Positions 9,118 through 20,073 are shown, numbered from the stretch's first letter. The stretch is 64,000 nucleotides of DNA from Methanobrevibacter filiformis (GCF_001639265.1 NZ_LWMT01000203.1:1-64000), one strand, 5' to 3'. The notes: generated by a model from the sequence alone, not told the origin. Numbers and translations are program-made.

Positions 9118-10812
9118 ATGTCATCTTTAGTAAAAGAATTTGTTGAAAGAGTTGAATTTGACTCATATGAAGATTTTAAGGAGAATTTTCGATTTAAAAT
9201 TCCAGAAAACTTTAATTTTGCATATGATGTTGTAGATCGATATGCAAAAGAAGATCCTGATAAAATAGCACTTATTTGGTGTAATGACTGCGATGAAGAA
9301 GAAATATTCACTTTTAAAGAAATAAGTGAATATAGTAATAGAACAGCTAACTTTTTTAAGAGCTTAGGGATTAAAAAAGGAGATGCTGTTATGTTAACAT
9401 TGAAAAACCGTTTTGAATTCTGGTTTTCAATGATGGCACTACATAAAATTGGCGCAATAGCTATTCCTGCAACATTTATGTTAAAAACAAAGGATATGAC
9501 ATATAGAATAAAAAATGCAAGTGTTAAAATGATTTTATCTGTAGATGAAGCTGATTTAATCAAGGATTATAATAACACAGAAGAAAAAATGGGAATTAAG
9601 CTTAAAAAAGTTATTGTGGGTAATATAAACGATCAAAAAAATAGTACAACTTGGTTAAAATTTAGGGATGAAATTGAAAAATATAGTGATAAATTTGAAA
9701 GACCAAATGGAGAGGAAAATACATCTAATTATGATCCCTTTTTAATATATTTCTCATCTGGAACTACAGGTCAGCCTAAAATGGTTTTACATGATTTTAC
9801 TTATCCTATTGGACATATAATAACTGCTAAATATTGGCATGCTGTAGTTGAAGATGGAATCCATCATACCTCTGCAGACACAGGATGGGCTAAAACTAGT
9901 TGGGGATCATTATATGGACAGTGGATAGCTGGATCTGGACTATTTATCTATGACCACGATAAATTTGATGCTTTAACCCTTTTAGACAAGGTAATTAAAT
10001 ATAAAGTAAATACATTCTGTGCGCCTCCTACAATATACAGATTCCTTATTAAAGAAGACCTCTCAAACTACAATTTCAGTAATTGGACCAATATTACAAC
10101 AGCAGGAGAACCATTGAATCCTGAAGTTTACAATAGATTCTATGAAATATCTGGACTTAAAATACGAGAAGGATTTGGACAAAGTGAAAGTATTGTTATG
10201 ATTGGTAATTTTATATGGTTAGAGCCAAGAGCAGGATCAATGGGAAAACCTGCACCACAATATAATATAGAGTTATTAGACCAGGACGATTCAATAGCAG
10301 AACTTGGAGAAGAAGGAGAAATAACAGTAAATGTAAAATCAGGCACACCACCAGGATTGTTTAAAAAATATTATAAAGATGAAGTAAAAACTAAAGAATC
10401 ATGGTATAATAATCATTACCATAGTGGAGACACAGCTTGGATGGATGAAGATGGATATTTATGGTTTATTGGTAGAACTGATGATATTATAAAAAGTTCA
10501 GGTTACAGAATCGGACCATTTGAAGTAGAAAGTGCAGTAATATCTCATCCATCAGTTTTAGAATGTGCAATTAGCGGATTTCCTGATAAAATAAGAGGAC
10601 AAGTTGTAAAAGCAACGATTGTTCTTGCCAAAGGTTACAAAGCTTCAGATATCCTTAAAAAAGAAATTCAAAATCATGTTAAATCTGTAACTGCACCATA
10701 CAAATACCCAAGAATAATTGAATTTGTAGAAGAACTTCCAAAAACCAATAGTGGAAAAATAAAAAGAGCAGAAATTAGAAATAATGATTTGAGTAATGAA
10801 AATAATAATTAA
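9118..10812 (+). CDS. AMP-forming acyl-CoA synthetase (copy B)
   Basis: A 564-residue paralogue of the 4050-5714 gene with all ANL motifs: [11 protein letters not shown] (P-loop), [44 protein letters not shown] and the catalytic lysine in NSGKIKR. The start has a good Shine-Dalgarno (GAGGGTA). The copies differ in the middle: around the substrate pocket copy B has [13 protein letters not shown] where copy A has [13 protein letters not shown], so they may prefer different acids. Its end is 94 bases from a MITE-like element, with the vorCBA operon beyond. Activation of isobutyrate, isovalerate or 2-methylbutyrate for Vor is inferred, not shown. Confidence 0.88.
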   Translation: MSSLVKEFVERVEFDSYEDFKENFRFKIPENFNFAYDVVDRYAKEDPDKIALIWCNDCDEEEIFTFKEISEYSNRTANFFKSLGIKKGDAVMLTLKNRFEFWFSMMALHKIGAIAIPATFMLKTKDMTYRIKNASVKMILSVDEADLIKDYNNTEEKMGIKLKKVIVGNINDQKNSTTWLKFRDEIEKYSDKFERPNGEENTSNYDPFLIYFSSGTTGQPKMVLHDFTYPIGHIITAKYWHAVVEDGIHHTSADTGWAKTSWGSLYGQWIAGSGLFIYDHDKFDALTLLDKVIKYKVNTFCAPPTIYRFLIKEDLSNYNFSNWTNITTAGEPLNPEVYNRFYEISGLKIREGFGQSESIVMIGNFIWLEPRAGSMGKPAPQYNIELLDQDDSIAELGEEGEITVNVKSGTPPGLFKKYYKDEVKTKESWYNNHYHSGDTAWMDEDGYLWFIGRTDDIIKSSGYRIGPFEVESAVISHPSVLECAISGFPDKIRGQVVKATIVLAKGYKASDILKKEIQNHVKSVTAPYKYPRIIEFVEELPKTNSGKIKRAEIRNNDLSNENNN

Positions 10813-10906
10813 TTTTAAATAGCTATTACTTTTTAAATAATTAATTATTACTTAAATATATTTAATTGTTTAATTAGGCATTAACTTATTAGAAATTTAT
10901 ATTTAT

Positions 10907-11020
10907 ACGCTGATTTCGCAAAATAGAAAATTTTGCAAAATCTCCCATAAGTACCTAAATCAGTTTTTATGGCTTCAAAAAGGATTTTGAAAAAATTTTT
11001 TATTTTTTCGAAATCAGTGT
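10907..11020 (+). mobile_element. MITE-like element, copy A (114 bp)
   Basis: A 114-bp non-coding element bounded by inverted ends ACGCTGATTTCG and CGAAATCAGTGT. The inverted similarity extends imperfectly for about 35-40 bases each side, so the element can fold almost completely on itself around a loop carrying CCATAAGTACCTAAATCAG. The same sequence recurs almost exactly at 23451 and 23573, and in altered inverted form at 61289. It encodes nothing, so any transposase must act from elsewhere. Confidence 0.85.
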
Positions 11021-11365
11021 TAAATTTTATTTATTTTAACTAAATCTACCAATACATAATATAACTCATTATTCATACTTAATTATGTTTATACTTATAT
11101 TTTTTATTTATTTTTATTCTTATTACATTAATTTACTGTTTACTTTTAAGTTTAAAACATTAACTAATTTATTTTAATAAACTAAACTTAAATTAGATAA
11201 AAATAATGTTAGATAAATATATTAATTAATCATGATAAATTTATTATATATGAAAAATTAAGAGTTATATTAAAATTATTATTAAGATTATAATTAGTAA
11301 GTATTGTAAATTAATTATTATTAAGTATTATAAATTAATTAAAAATCACTATAAAAAGGGAGAAA
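11021..11365. other. AT-rich leader upstream of the vor operon
   Basis: About 345 bases from the MITE-like copy to the vorC start. It contains short direct repeats of AAGTATTATAAATTAATT-type sequence near 11295-11340 and ends with GGGAG before the ATG. The vor promoter must be here; several TATA-like stretches exist and none can be singled out. No reading frame of interest was found. Confidence 0.35.
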
Positions 11366-11644
11366 ATGACAGATAAAAAAACAAAGTTAGAACCCTATCC
11401 AATTATTAAAAAAAATGAGTGTAAAGCATGTGAACGTTGCATTATTGGATGTAAACAAAATGCTCTTGAAATGAGTAAAGATCTTAATGATATTGGATAT
11501 TATTATGCAAAATACAAAGGTAAAAACTGTAATGGATGTGGAGATTGTTATTATACTTGTCCAGAACCCTTAGCTATTGAAGTACATATTCCTAAAAAGA
11601 AAAAAAATAGAAAAGACAATTATGGAAGTGAAGATAATGGTTAG
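11366..11644 (+). CDS. vorC: 2-oxoisovalerate:ferredoxin oxidoreductase, delta (ferredoxin) subunit
   Basis: A 92-residue protein carrying two [4Fe-4S] ferredoxin motifs, [11 protein letters not shown] (about residues 19-29) and [11 protein letters not shown] (about 53-63). It carries electrons between the catalytic subunits and external ferredoxin in the VOR complex. It is the first gene of a three-gene operon whose order (ferredoxin, alpha, fused beta-gamma) matches the three-subunit VOR known in Methanothermobacter. Its last bases overlap the start of vorB by 8 nt, indicating translational coupling. A basic Lys-rich tail follows the second cluster. Confidence 0.88.
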   Translation: MTDKKTKLEPYPIIKKNECKACERCIIGCKQNALEMSKDLNDIGYYYAKYKGKNCNGCGDCYYTCPEPLAIEVHIPKKKKNRKDNYGSEDNG

Positions 11645-12809
11645 TCAAATGGTTAAAGGAAATACGGCTGTGATTATTGGAGCATTATATGCAGGATGTG
11701 ATTGTTTTTTTGGATATCCTATAACTCCTGCAAGTGAAATTCTCCATGAAGCATCTAAATATTTTCCAATGGTAGGTAGAAATTTTGTTCAAGCAGAAAG
11801 TGAAGAAGCAGCTATAAATATGGTTTATGGAGGAGCTGCAGCAGGACATCGAGTAATGGGAGCATCTTCAGGACCCGGAATGAGTTTAAAACAGGAAGGA
11901 ATCACATTTCTCGCTGGAGCTGAGCTTCCAGCAGTTATTGTTGATGTAATGAGGGGAGGACCAGGGCTTGGAAACATAGGTCCAGAACAAGGAGATTATA
12001 ACCAAATTGTCAAAGGAGGAGGACATGGAAACTACAAAAACATAGTTCTAGCACCTAACAGTGTTCAAGAAATGTGTAATTTAACTATGAAAGCATTTGA
12101 TATTGCAGACAAATACAGAAATCCAGTTATAATCCTCTCTGATGCAGTGCTTGGTCAGATGGCAGAACCATTGATTTTTCCTGAAAAAGCTATTGAAAAA
12201 GAAATTGATAATAGCTGGGCAGTTAGAGGAAACAAAGAAACAATGCATAATTTAGTAACATCAATATTTCAGGACTTTGACCAACTTGAAGAGTTCAATT
12301 TTAAACTTCAAGACAAATATGAATTAATAAAAGAAAATGAAGTTCAATACGAAGAATACTTCATTGAAGATGCTGATATTATTCTTGTATCTTACGGAAT
12401 AAGTAGTAGATTATCTAGAACTGCAGTAGATATTACAAGGAAAGAAGGATTAAAAGTAGGATTACTTAGACCAATAACATTATTCCCCTTCCCAAGTGAA
12501 AGATTAAGAGAACTTTCTAAAAAAGGAGCTAAATTCATAGCAGTTGAAATGAGTAATGGACAGATGAGAGAAGATGTTCAATTATCTATTCAATCTGAAG
12601 ATGTTAAGCTTGTTAATCGTATGGGTGGAAATTTAATTGAGATGAATGATATTTTAAGAAAAATTTACGAAATATCAAATTATCATAAAAAATTAAAAGA
12701 TACACATTTACAAGATAACGAAGAAGAAAATATAGAAGACCCAAAACGCTACAAAGGATTCGAAGAAGAAGATATCCAAGACTGCAAATTCCACAGCATT
12801 ATAAATTGA
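11637..12809 (+). CDS. vorB: 2-oxoisovalerate:ferredoxin oxidoreductase, alpha subunit
   Basis: A 390-residue pyruvate-ferredoxin-oxidoreductase-type alpha subunit (domains I and II). It shows [15 protein letters not shown] near the N terminus, then [14 protein letters not shown] and [15 protein letters not shown]. The subunit takes part in reversible oxidative decarboxylation of branched-chain 2-oxoacids to acyl-CoA; in autotrophic methanogens the reverse reaction makes 2-oxoisovalerate from isobutyryl-CoA. ATG 11637 is preferred over an upstream in-frame start at 11577, because GGAAGTGA precedes it and domain similarity begins shortly after. A Glu/Asp-rich tail of about 40 residues ends the protein. 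Confidence 0.87.
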   Translation: MVSQMVKGNTAVIIGALYAGCDCFFGYPITPASEILHEASKYFPMVGRNFVQAESEEAAINMVYGGAAAGHRVMGASSGPGMSLKQEGITFLAGAELPAVIVDVMRGGPGLGNIGPEQGDYNQIVKGGGHGNYKNIVLAPNSVQEMCNLTMKAFDIADKYRNPVIILSDAVLGQMAEPLIFPEKAIEKEIDNSWAVRGNKETMHNLVTSIFQDFDQLEEFNFKLQDKYELIKENEVQYEEYFIEDADIILVSYGISSRLSRTAVDITRKEGLKVGLLRPITLFPFPSERLRELSKKGAKFIAVEMSNGQMREDVQLSIQSEDVKLVNRMGGNLIEMNDILRKIYEISNYHKKLKDTHLQDNEEENIEDPKRYKGFEEEDIQDCKFHSIIN

Positions 12810-12823
12810 AAATAAGAATTAGT

Positions 12824-12832
12824 AGGAGGTGA
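12824..12832 (+). promoter_or_regulatory. Perfect Shine-Dalgarno AGGAGGTGA with no AUG/GUG/UUG at the right distance
   Basis: The site is an excellent complement to the 3' end of 16S rRNA. Counting 5 nt past its GGTG core places initiation at ATA 12837, in frame with vorA. The first in-frame ATG is about 110 bases further on, at 12942. This site decides the start proposed for vorA. Confidence 0.8.
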
Positions 12833-12836
12833 TAAT

Positions 12837-14375
12837 ATAACAAATCAAAACAACAAGGAAAATAAAATAAATACTGAAAATAATAAAGAAATTAATAAAA
12901 TAAATACTGAAAATGAAACAAATAGTAGTGATGAATACGAAATGAAGATTTTAAAAAAAGCTGATTCAATATATGATATTTTTGATAGAAAAGGAGATAA
13001 TTCACCATATGTAACACATTACTGTGCAGGTTGTGGTCATGGAATATTACATAAACTCATTGGAGAGGTTATGGATGAGTTAAAAATTCAAGAAAGGTCA
13101 GTGATGATATCTCCAGTTGGATGCGCTGTTTTTGGTTATTATTATTTCAATTGTGGTAATGTTCAAACTGCTCATGGACGAGCACCAGCAGTTGGAACTG
13201 CAATCTCAAGAGCTGAAGATAATGCAGTTGTAATGTCATATCAAGGTGATGGAGATTTAGCATCTATTGGATTAAATGAAACAATACAAACTGCAAATCG
13301 TGGAGAAAAAATAGCTGTTTTTTTCGTGAATAATACAGTCTATGGAATGACTGGAGGGCAAATGGCACCAACAACACTTATTGGAGAAGTTACAGTTACA
13401 ACACAAAATGGAAGAGACCCAGATTATACTGGTTACCCTATGCACATGTGTGAGCTTCTAGATAATCTTAAAGCACCTGTACTTATTGAAAGAGTCTCAC
13501 TTGCAAATCCTAAAAAGATAAGAAAAGTAAAAATAGCTATTAAAAAAGCATTAAAAATCCAAAAGGAGGGAAAAGGATATAGTTTTATCGAAGTATTATC
13601 TCCATGTCCAACAAATCTCAGAACAAATGTTGAAGAGACTGAGAAATTCTTAAATGAACAAATGGAAAAAGAATTCCCAGTGAAACGATTTAGAGATAGA
13701 AGCAAAGAAGTTGAAAAAGTAAAAAGAGAAAAAAGTGATTTTTCAACTGAAAACCTTGATAAAATATTTAATATTGACAGAACAAAAGTTGTGGAACCTA
13801 CAATAGACCCAAGTTATGAAGAATTAAATGTTAAAATAGCTGGTTTTGGAGGGCAAGGAGTTTTAAGCGCAGGATTAACTTTAGCTCAAGCTGCTTGTGC
13901 TGAAAAACGACAAGTATCCTGGTATCCTGCATATGGACCTGAACAAAGAGGAGGAACAGCAAATTGTTCTGTCGTGATAGCTGGAGATACTATTGGTTCA
14001 CCTGTAGTTGAATCCTCAGACATCTTAATAGCTTTTAATAAACCTGCTTATGAGAAATTCTCACAAAATGTCAATGAAAACGGAATTATATTTTATGATT
14101 CTCGCATTGGAGAAATTGATGTGCTAAATAATATTAAAACAATATCCGTTCCAGTTCATAAGATAGCTATTGAACTTGGAGTTCCAAAAGCTATTAATAC
14201 TGTAATGTTAGGTGTTTTAATGGAATATGGGAAAAAAATTAATAAAGAAATTTCCAAAGAATCTTTTCATCAAGGTATAAAAGAAACATTCAGATCAAAA
14301 CCTAAATTAATTGACAAAAACATAGAAATCCTTGAAGCAGGATCAAATTGGGCTCGAGAAAATTTAAAATTATAA
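12837..14375 (+). CDS. vorA: 2-oxoisovalerate:ferredoxin oxidoreductase, fused beta-gamma subunit
   Basis: The beta part (about residues 45-270) has the thiamine diphosphate site: [22 protein letters not shown] and [11 protein letters not shown]. The gamma part (from about residue 325) has [13 protein letters not shown] and [10 protein letters not shown]. The fused arrangement matches Methanothermobacter VorA. The frame is open without a stop from the strong Shine-Dalgarno, and the position matching normal spacing is ATA 12837. That adds a 35-residue Asn/Lys/Glu-rich lead with a nearly repeated KINTEN segment before ATG 12942. Either AUA initiates, or a mutated start leaves only the internal ATG, which has no good ribosome-binding site. 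The conserved core begins at about 12950 in both cases. Confidence 0.85.
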   Translation: MTNQNNKENKINTENNKEINKINTENETNSSDEYEMKILKKADSIYDIFDRKGDNSPYVTHYCAGCGHGILHKLIGEVMDELKIQERSVMISPVGCAVFGYYYFNCGNVQTAHGRAPAVGTAISRAEDNAVVMSYQGDGDLASIGLNETIQTANRGEKIAVFFVNNTVYGMTGGQMAPTTLIGEVTVTTQNGRDPDYTGYPMHMCELLDNLKAPVLIERVSLANPKKIRKVKIAIKKALKIQKEGKGYSFIEVLSPCPTNLRTNVEETEKFLNEQMEKEFPVKRFRDRSKEVEKVKREKSDFSTENLDKIFNIDRTKVVEPTIDPSYEELNVKIAGFGGQGVLSAGLTLAQAACAEKRQVSWYPAYGPEQRGGTANCSVVIAGDTIGSPVVESSDILIAFNKPAYEKFSQNVNENGIIFYDSRIGEIDVLNNIKTISVPVHKIAIELGVPKAINTVMLGVLMEYGKKINKEISKESFHQGIKETFRSKPKLIDKNIEILEAGSNWARENLKL

Positions 14376-14398
14376 CTAAAAGAATTTCAAGTGATTAA

Positions 14399-15709
14399 AT
14401 GACTTATAAAAAATTAGCACAAGATTTCTTAGACACAGCTAATGTTTCAATAGGAGACACTGTTATAATAGAAAAAGAGAATGTTTCATACCAAGGAATA
14501 TTATTAGACAGATCCGGAGATAGTGATGATGAGTATATTGTACTTAAATTAGATAATGGATACAATATAGGAATTAATATAGTCAATGCAAAAATCAGTT
14601 TAATTGAAGGTGGAGATAAACCTCAAATTAATTATGATAATATAAATATAACAAAAGATGATGAAAAAGAAGATATTTTAATCATATCAACAGGTGGGAC
14701 TGTATCATCAATTATTGACTATAAAACAGGAGCAGTACATCCAGTTTTTACAGCTGAAGATTTACTAAAATCAAATCCAGAACTTTTAGATTTAGCCAAT
14801 ATTAATGTTAAAGCATTGTACAATATATTAAGCGAAAATATGAAGCCAGAATATTGGGTTGAAACTGGAAAATCAATAGCTAAAGAAATAGAAAGTGGTG
14901 TAGATGGTGTTGTTGTGGCTCATGGAACAGACACTATGCATTACACCTCAGCAGCCCTTAGCTTTATGTTAAGCTCTCCAGTTCCTGTTGTTTTAACTGG
15001 AGCTCAAAGAAGTTCAGATAGACCTTCCAGTGATGCAAATATAAATTTGATTAATTCAGTGGGTGCTGCAAAGTCAGATATTAGTGAAATTACTGTTTGT
15101 ATGCATTCAACATTAGATGATGGGTACTGTGACCTTCACAAAGGAACAAAAGTTAGAAAAATGCACACAAGCAGAAGAGACACATTTAGAAGCATTGACA
15201 ATGAGCCAATAGCTAAATTTAAAAAAGGACAAATAAGTTCAATAAATACAAATAGCTATATTAGAAGAAATGAGAAAGAACTCGATTTAAATAATAAAAT
15301 AGAATCTAAAGTTGCTTTAATCAAAACATTTCCTGGAATAACTAATGAATTAATTGAATATCATATAGATAAAGGATTTAAGGGTCTTTTAATCGAAGGA
15401 ACTGGTCTTGGACATCTTCCAGATTATATGATAAATAGTATTGAAAGAGCTAATGAAGAAGAAATAGCTATTGTAATGACATCCCAATGCATATATGGAT
15501 CAATTAATATGAATGTTTACAGTACAGGACGTAAACTTCAAAATGCCGGCGTGATTTCAGGTTATGATATGACTCCAGAAACAGCATATGTTAAATTAGC
15601 TTGGGCATTAGGTCAAAGTGAGAACCTTAAAGAAGTAAAAACAATAATAGAAACAAATATTGCTGGAGAAATAAACAAAAAATCATCCATAAAACATTTC
15701 TTAAACTAA
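14399..15709 (+). CDS. gatD: Glutamyl-tRNA(Gln) amidotransferase subunit D (asparaginase-like)
   Basis: A 436-residue type I asparaginase-like protein. After an N-terminal beta domain of about 90 residues come the catalytic threonine motif [10 protein letters not shown] (about residues 98-107) and [11 protein letters not shown] (about 176-186). With GatE it forms the archaeal GatDE enzyme: GatD frees ammonia from glutamine or asparagine, and GatE uses it to amidate Glu-tRNA(Gln). AGTGATTAA before the ATG is a fair ribosome-binding site. It sits 23 bases after vorA, so it may be cotranscribed. The length is usual for GatD. Confidence 0.93.
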   Translation: MTYKKLAQDFLDTANVSIGDTVIIEKENVSYQGILLDRSGDSDDEYIVLKLDNGYNIGINIVNAKISLIEGGDKPQINYDNINITKDDEKEDILIISTGGTVSSIIDYKTGAVHPVFTAEDLLKSNPELLDLANINVKALYNILSENMKPEYWVETGKSIAKEIESGVDGVVVAHGTDTMHYTSAALSFMLSSPVPVVLTGAQRSSDRPSSDANINLINSVGAAKSDISEITVCMHSTLDDGYCDLHKGTKVRKMHTSRRDTFRSIDNEPIAKFKKGQISSINTNSYIRRNEKELDLNNKIESKVALIKTFPGITNELIEYHIDKGFKGLLIEGTGLGHLPDYMINSIERANEEEIAIVMTSQCIYGSINMNVYSTGRKLQNAGVISGYDMTPETAYVKLAWALGQSENLKEVKTIIETNIAGEINKKSSIKHFLN

Positions 15710-15720
15710 AATTAGTTAGT

Positions 15721-15735
15721 ACAGTGATTTCGAAA
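15721..15735. mobile_element. Solitary end of the MITE-like family
   Basis: ACAGTGATTTCGAAA matches the terminal inverted repeat of the 114-bp element (ACACTGATTTCGAAA) with one change. No second end follows nearby, so this looks like a decayed insertion between gatD and gatE. Confidence 0.4.
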
Positions 15736-15868
15736 TTTAAGAAATAAATTAAGTAGTATTATCTATAATTACATTTAAAATTAATAATCACCATTATTTT
15801 ATTATAAATATTGCAATTAGTATTACTAATAATATTATCATTAATTATTATCATATACAGGTGTGTTA

Positions 15869-17800
15869 ATGAATTGGAACGAATTAGGACTTAAAATGGG
15901 ATTAGAAGTTCATCAACAACTAAATACAAAAAATAAGCTATTTTGCCCATGTCCCACTGAACTTATAAATGAAGAAGTCGATACATACATTAAACGAATC
16001 TTAAGACCTACACAAAGTGAATTAGGTCAAATAGATAGAGCTGCACTTCAAGAATCAAAAAGAAATTTAAAATTTGATTATGAACTATATTATAATCAGA
16101 CATGTTTAGTAGAAACTGATGATGAACCCCCACATGATTTAAATGAAGAAGCACTTGATTTAGCTATTACTTTAGCTTCTCTTTTAAATATGAGCATTGT
16201 AGATGAAGTTCATACAATGAGAAAACAAGTAATTGACGGCAGTAATACTGGAGGCTTTCAAAGAACATCTTTAATAGCTACATCAGGTCATTTAGAAACA
16301 GAAAATGGAAAAGTAGTAATTGAAAATTTATGTTTAGAAGAAGATGCTGCAAGAAGAGTGAATAATGATAAAATAAGTAATGATAAAATAGATAATGATA
16401 AATTAGACAATGAAGAGAAGTACACTCATTTTCGTCTTGATAGATTAGGTATTCCACTTGTTGAAATCACAACAGACCCCTCAATTCATGACCCTGAGCA
16501 AGTTAAAGAAGTAGCATACATGATTGGGCAAGTTTTAAGAAGTACAAATGTTAAAAGAGGTTTAGGAACAATAAGACAAGATTTAAATATCTCAATAGCG
16601 AAAGGAGCTCGTGTTGAAATCAAAGGAGTTCAAGATCTTGATTTAATCCCAAAAATGGCAGAGCTTGAAGTTGAAAGACAATTAAACCTTGTAAAAATAA
16701 AAGAACACTTGGAAAAAAATAATGCTGAAGTTTTAGAAAAAATTCATGATTTAACTGAGTTATTTGCAAATACCTCTTCAAAAATAATAAAATCTGCAGA
16801 AACTGTAAAAGGAATTGTATTAAAAGGTTTCAATGGAATTATAGGATTGGAAGTTCAAAAAGGAAGAAGATTTGGAACTGAACTTTCAAGTTATGCTAAA
16901 AAAAGAGGAGTTTCTGGAATATTCCATACTGATGAGCTACCTGCATACAGTATAGAATCAAATGAAGTAGAAAAAATGAAAAAGCATCTGAATATCTCAC
17001 CAGAAGATGCAATAATCATAGTAGCTCATGACAATGATACTGCAACAGCTGCACTTGAAGAAGTAATTAAAAGAGCTAAAATGGCATTTGATGGAGTTGT
17101 AGAAGAAACAAGAAAAGCATTAAAAGAAGGAACCAGTGAATACATGAGACCTCTTCCAACATCTAATAGAATGTATCTTGAAACCGATATTCCATTATTT
17201 AAAATAGATGAAAATAAAATAATAGATATTAAAAACAATTTACCTGAACTTCCAGAAGCTAAAAAAGAAAGAATAATTGAAAAATACAATTTAAGTGAAG
17301 ACATAACTATCCAATTAGTCAGACGACAAAATGTAGAAGAATTTGAAAAAATAAAATCAGAAGTAGATATTGATTCCACAGTTTTAGGGTCATTTTTAGC
17401 TTACAATTTACGAGAACTTAAAAGAGAAGGAATTAATACAAAAATAATAACTACAAATGATTTAATAACTACATTTAAATTATTAGAAGAAAATAAAGTA
17501 AGTAAAGATGTTATTGTAGATATTATTAAAGAAATAGCTATTAGAAAAGATAAAAAACAAGATTCCCAAATAAACCCTGAAAACATTGCAAACGATTTAA
17601 ATTTATTACTTTTAAGTGAAAAGAACATTGCAAATATAATCAAAAACATTGTCTTAAAAAACGAAGATATGGTTAAAGAAAGACAATTAGGTGCAATGGG
17701 TCCTTTAATGGGAATGTCTATGAAACAACTAAAAGGAAAAGCTGATGGCCATATAGTTAACAAAATTTTAAAAGAAGAAATTAATAACTTGATTAAATAA
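15869..17800 (+). CDS. gatE: Glutamyl-tRNA(Gln) amidotransferase subunit E
   Basis: A 643-residue GatB/GatE-family amidotransferase. The kinase-like core begins [20 protein letters not shown] and continues to [18 protein letters not shown]. The C terminus is the helical YqeY-like tRNA-binding domain ([20 protein letters not shown]). It phosphorylates Glu-tRNA(Gln) and amidates it with ammonia from GatD. AGGTG 5 nt upstream supports ATG 15869 rather than the GTG six bases earlier, which is part of the Shine-Dalgarno. Inside the conserved core at about 16360-16425 there is an in-frame tandem expansion of an Asn-Asp-Lys unit, interrupting a segment that is normally continuous. Confidence 0.93.
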   Translation: MNWNELGLKMGLEVHQQLNTKNKLFCPCPTELINEEVDTYIKRILRPTQSELGQIDRAALQESKRNLKFDYELYYNQTCLVETDDEPPHDLNEEALDLAITLASLLNMSIVDEVHTMRKQVIDGSNTGGFQRTSLIATSGHLETENGKVVIENLCLEEDAARRVNNDKISNDKIDNDKLDNEEKYTHFRLDRLGIPLVEITTDPSIHDPEQVKEVAYMIGQVLRSTNVKRGLGTIRQDLNISIAKGARVEIKGVQDLDLIPKMAELEVERQLNLVKIKEHLEKNNAEVLEKIHDLTELFANTSSKIIKSAETVKGIVLKGFNGIIGLEVQKGRRFGTELSSYAKKRGVSGIFHTDELPAYSIESNEVEKMKKHLNISPEDAIIIVAHDNDTATAALEEVIKRAKMAFDGVVEETRKALKEGTSEYMRPLPTSNRMYLETDIPLFKIDENKIIDIKNNLPELPEAKKERIIEKYNLSEDITIQLVRRQNVEEFEKIKSEVDIDSTVLGSFLAYNLRELKREGINTKIITTNDLITTFKLLEENKVSKDVIVDIIKEIAIRKDKKQDSQINPENIANDLNLLLLSEKNIANIIKNIVLKNEDMVKERQLGAMGPLMGMSMKQLKGKADGHIVNKILKEEINNLIK

Positions 17801-17870
17801 AAAATGCAATTAATTAAAATAGAATGCATATAATGCAATAACTAAATTAACAGATATAGGATGGATTAAA

Positions 17871-18776
17871 ATGAACAGCTATGACATAATAATTATAGGT
17901 GCAGGACCTGCAGGATTAACAGCAGGAATATATGCTGGAAGACAAGGACACAAAACTTTGCTTATAGATAAAGGAATATGTGGAGGTTTAGGACTTGAAG
18001 TACCATCAATGGAAAATTATCCAGGGTTTGAAATAATAGCTGGCATGAGTTTAGTTAGTAAAATGAAAAAGCAAGCTGAAAAATATATAGAAATCCAAGA
18101 AAATGAAGAAGTTTTAAAAATAACAAAAACAGAAAATGGTTTTGAAATCAAAACAGTGAAAGATAGCTATTATGCACGATCAATTATTATTGCAACAGGA
18201 ACCAAACATAAAAAGCTAAATATTCCTGGAGAAGAAGAATTTAAAGGAAAAGGCGTTAGTTTCTGTGCAACATGTGATGGACTACTTTATAAAGACAAGG
18301 AAGTTATTGTAGTTGGAGGAGGAAACAGTGCTCTTCAAGAAGGAATATTTTTAAGTAATGTTGGAGCAGATGTTACAATTGTACATAGAAGAGATGAATT
18401 TAGAGCAGAAGCAAATCTACAAGAAAAAATCAAGCAAAAAGGAATAAAAACAATATTAAACTCACAAATAAAAGAAATAAATGGAAAAAACTTTGTAGAA
18501 TCTGTAACATTACTCAATAAAGACGGAACTGAAAAAGAAGTCCAAACAAATGGAGTTTTTATAAGTATTGGATTTAATCCATGTAAAAGTATAGTTAATA
18601 ATATAGGAATCAAAAAAGATGATAGAGAACACATAATAACTGATAAAGAACAAAAAACAAATGTAAAATACACTTATGCTGCAGGAGACATAACTGGAGG
18701 ATTAAAACAATGGGTGGTTGCATGTGGCGAAGGTGCAATTGCAGCTACATCAGCATATAATGATTTAGAAAAATAA
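17871..18776 (+). CDS. trxB: Thioredoxin reductase (NAD(P)H/flavin-dependent)
   Basis: A 301-residue FAD/NAD-linked disulfide reductase. It has the FAD motif IIGAGPAGLTAGIYAGRQG at the N terminus, the redox-active CATC pair in SFCATCDGLLYKDK (about residues 134-137), the nucleotide-binding VVGGGNSALQEGI, and the FAD-closing TYAAGDITGG near the end. It reduces thioredoxin-like proteins. The protein is slightly shorter than bacterial TrxB (about 320 residues), normal for methanogens. It follows gatE by 70 bases on the same strand, with no link beyond possible cotranscription. The electron donor (NADPH or F420H2) cannot be decided from sequence. Confidence 0.9.
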   Translation: MNSYDIIIIGAGPAGLTAGIYAGRQGHKTLLIDKGICGGLGLEVPSMENYPGFEIIAGMSLVSKMKKQAEKYIEIQENEEVLKITKTENGFEIKTVKDSYYARSIIIATGTKHKKLNIPGEEEFKGKGVSFCATCDGLLYKDKEVIVVGGGNSALQEGIFLSNVGADVTIVHRRDEFRAEANLQEKIKQKGIKTILNSQIKEINGKNFVESVTLLNKDGTEKEVQTNGVFISIGFNPCKSIVNNIGIKKDDREHIITDKEQKTNVKYTYAAGDITGGLKQWVVACGEGAIAATSAYNDLEK

Positions 18777-18900
18777 AAATATAAAAAATAGAAATAATAA
18801 AAATAATAAAAATAATAAAAAATAAATAAGAAATAATAAATAATAAATAATAAATAAGAAATAATAAATAATATAAATAAAGTGTTTATTCTAAAATTCT
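18777..18900. repeat. Low-complexity AT tract
   Basis: About 120 bases consisting almost only of AAATAATAAA-type units between the convergent trxB and a small minus-strand gene. It has no reading frame and no hairpin of note, and looks like microsatellite growth. Confidence 0.6.
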
Positions 18901-18905
18901 AATAA

Positions 18906-19061
18906 TTACCTGTTTAAATAGTCATTATCTTGTAAAAACAAGTAAACTACATAAGCAATTACCAAAACAACAATTACTGGTAAAAGCCACATGAAAACCT
19001 CAAATACAAGAACTGCTATAAGTATAGCAATTATTATATATATAACATTTTTAAGTTCCAT
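18906..19061 (-). CDS. Small membrane protein of unknown function
   Basis: A 51-residue peptide starting MELKNVIYII, with two hydrophobic segments of about 17-20 residues and a short polar tail (LQDNDYLNR). It resembles the many small two-helix membrane proteins of methanogens and has no recognisable domain. An in-frame start 48 bases upstream is possible. Neither has a clear Shine-Dalgarno, so expression is uncertain. It is convergent with trxB. Confidence 0.45.
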   Translation of the reverse strand: MELKNVIYIIIAILIAVLVFEVFMWLLPVIVVLVIAYVVYLFLQDNDYLNR

Positions 19062-19247
19062 ACTATTAATATAATAGGATATAATATATAAAAATATAGT
19101 ATACTTCAATTATATTATTTGCAAATACCTGGTTTATAAATAATTTAAATATTAAAAAATTACAAAGTATAATTTATAATAGTATAATTCGTAACTTGAA
19201 AATCAACCATATAATAGGAAATTGAAGTTAATAGGAAAGTAAATAAA

Positions 19248-19820
19248 ATGACAACATTAATTATTAATAATAAAGGTCAATACAACCATAGAATCTTAAG
19301 GACATTAAAATATCTAAAAATACCTGTAGAATTAGTTTCAAATGAACTTGAAATAGGTGAAATTCTTGCTAAAAAACCTGTAGGTTTGATTTTAGGTGGA
19401 GGTCCATCAATTGAAGGTGCTGGAAACTGTGAAAAATATATTAAGGAATTAGATATCCCAATACTTGGAATATGCTTAGGTCATCAGTTAATAGCTAAAA
19501 CATTTGGTGGAAAAATAGCTACCGCAACATCTGAAAGCTATGCTCAAATAAACATTGATGTAATTGAAGAAAATGAAATATTTAAAGAATTACCTGAGAA
19601 CTTAGAAGTATGGACATCACACAAAGATGAAGTACATGAATTAACAGACGATTTTAAAATACTTGCTACATCAAAAATATGTAAATTTGAAGCTATCAAA
19701 CATAAAGATAAACCTATTTATGGTATTCAATTCCATCCAGAAGTTCATCACACACCTAAAGGTGAAAAGATATTTGAAAACTTCTACAATTTCTGTAAAA
19801 ATTATAAAAATGAAAATTAG
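19248..19820 (+). CDS. guaAA: GMP synthase glutamine amidotransferase subunit A
   Basis: A 190-residue class I glutamine amidotransferase. The nucleophile elbow [10 protein letters not shown] (Cys near residue 79) and the His-Glu pair in QFHPEVHHT (near residue 166) complete the triad. In archaea GMP synthase is split: this subunit supplies ammonia to the PP-loop subunit, encoded here at 21109. Both are on the same strand, with a small unknown gene and long AT-rich spacers between them. The length is normal for the split form. Confidence 0.93.
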   Translation: MTTLIINNKGQYNHRILRTLKYLKIPVELVSNELEIGEILAKKPVGLILGGGPSIEGAGNCEKYIKELDIPILGICLGHQLIAKTFGGKIATATSESYAQINIDVIEENEIFKELPENLEVWTSHKDEVHELTDDFKILATSKICKFEAIKHKDKPIYGIQFHPEVHHTPKGEKIFENFYNFCKNYKNEN

Positions 19821-19944
19821 ATAATATTAGAGATTTTTTAATACTAATATTAAATAATATTAAAGATTAAATAACGGAAAATTATTAATAATTTAGTCAA
19901 TAATAACAAAATATTTAAAATATTAAAGTAATATTTATACTATT

Positions 19945-20073
19945 GTCATGACTATTTAATTTTAAATATTTATATATTATTAATTTCATACCATATAGCT
20001 AAAATAAAGAAAATTAAAGCTTAATTAAAAAGATAACGAAATATTTAAAACCATAATATTAAATTGTCATGAC
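19945..20073. promoter_or_regulatory. Pair of GTCATGAC palindromes upstream of the 20189 gene
   Basis: The 8-bp palindrome GTCATGAC occurs at 19945-19952 and again at 20066-20073, each preceded by ATT and followed within a few bases by CTATT. Two G+C-rich palindromes 121 bases apart in an otherwise A/T-only spacer suggest operator half-pairs that could support looping. The regulator is unknown. The surrounding spacer (19821-20188) holds no gene. Confidence 0.4.

Noticed and set aside
10817-10826. AATAGCTATT as a simple transcription-factor operator
   Set aside because: Most copies are inside coding regions on both strands, which does not suit an operator.
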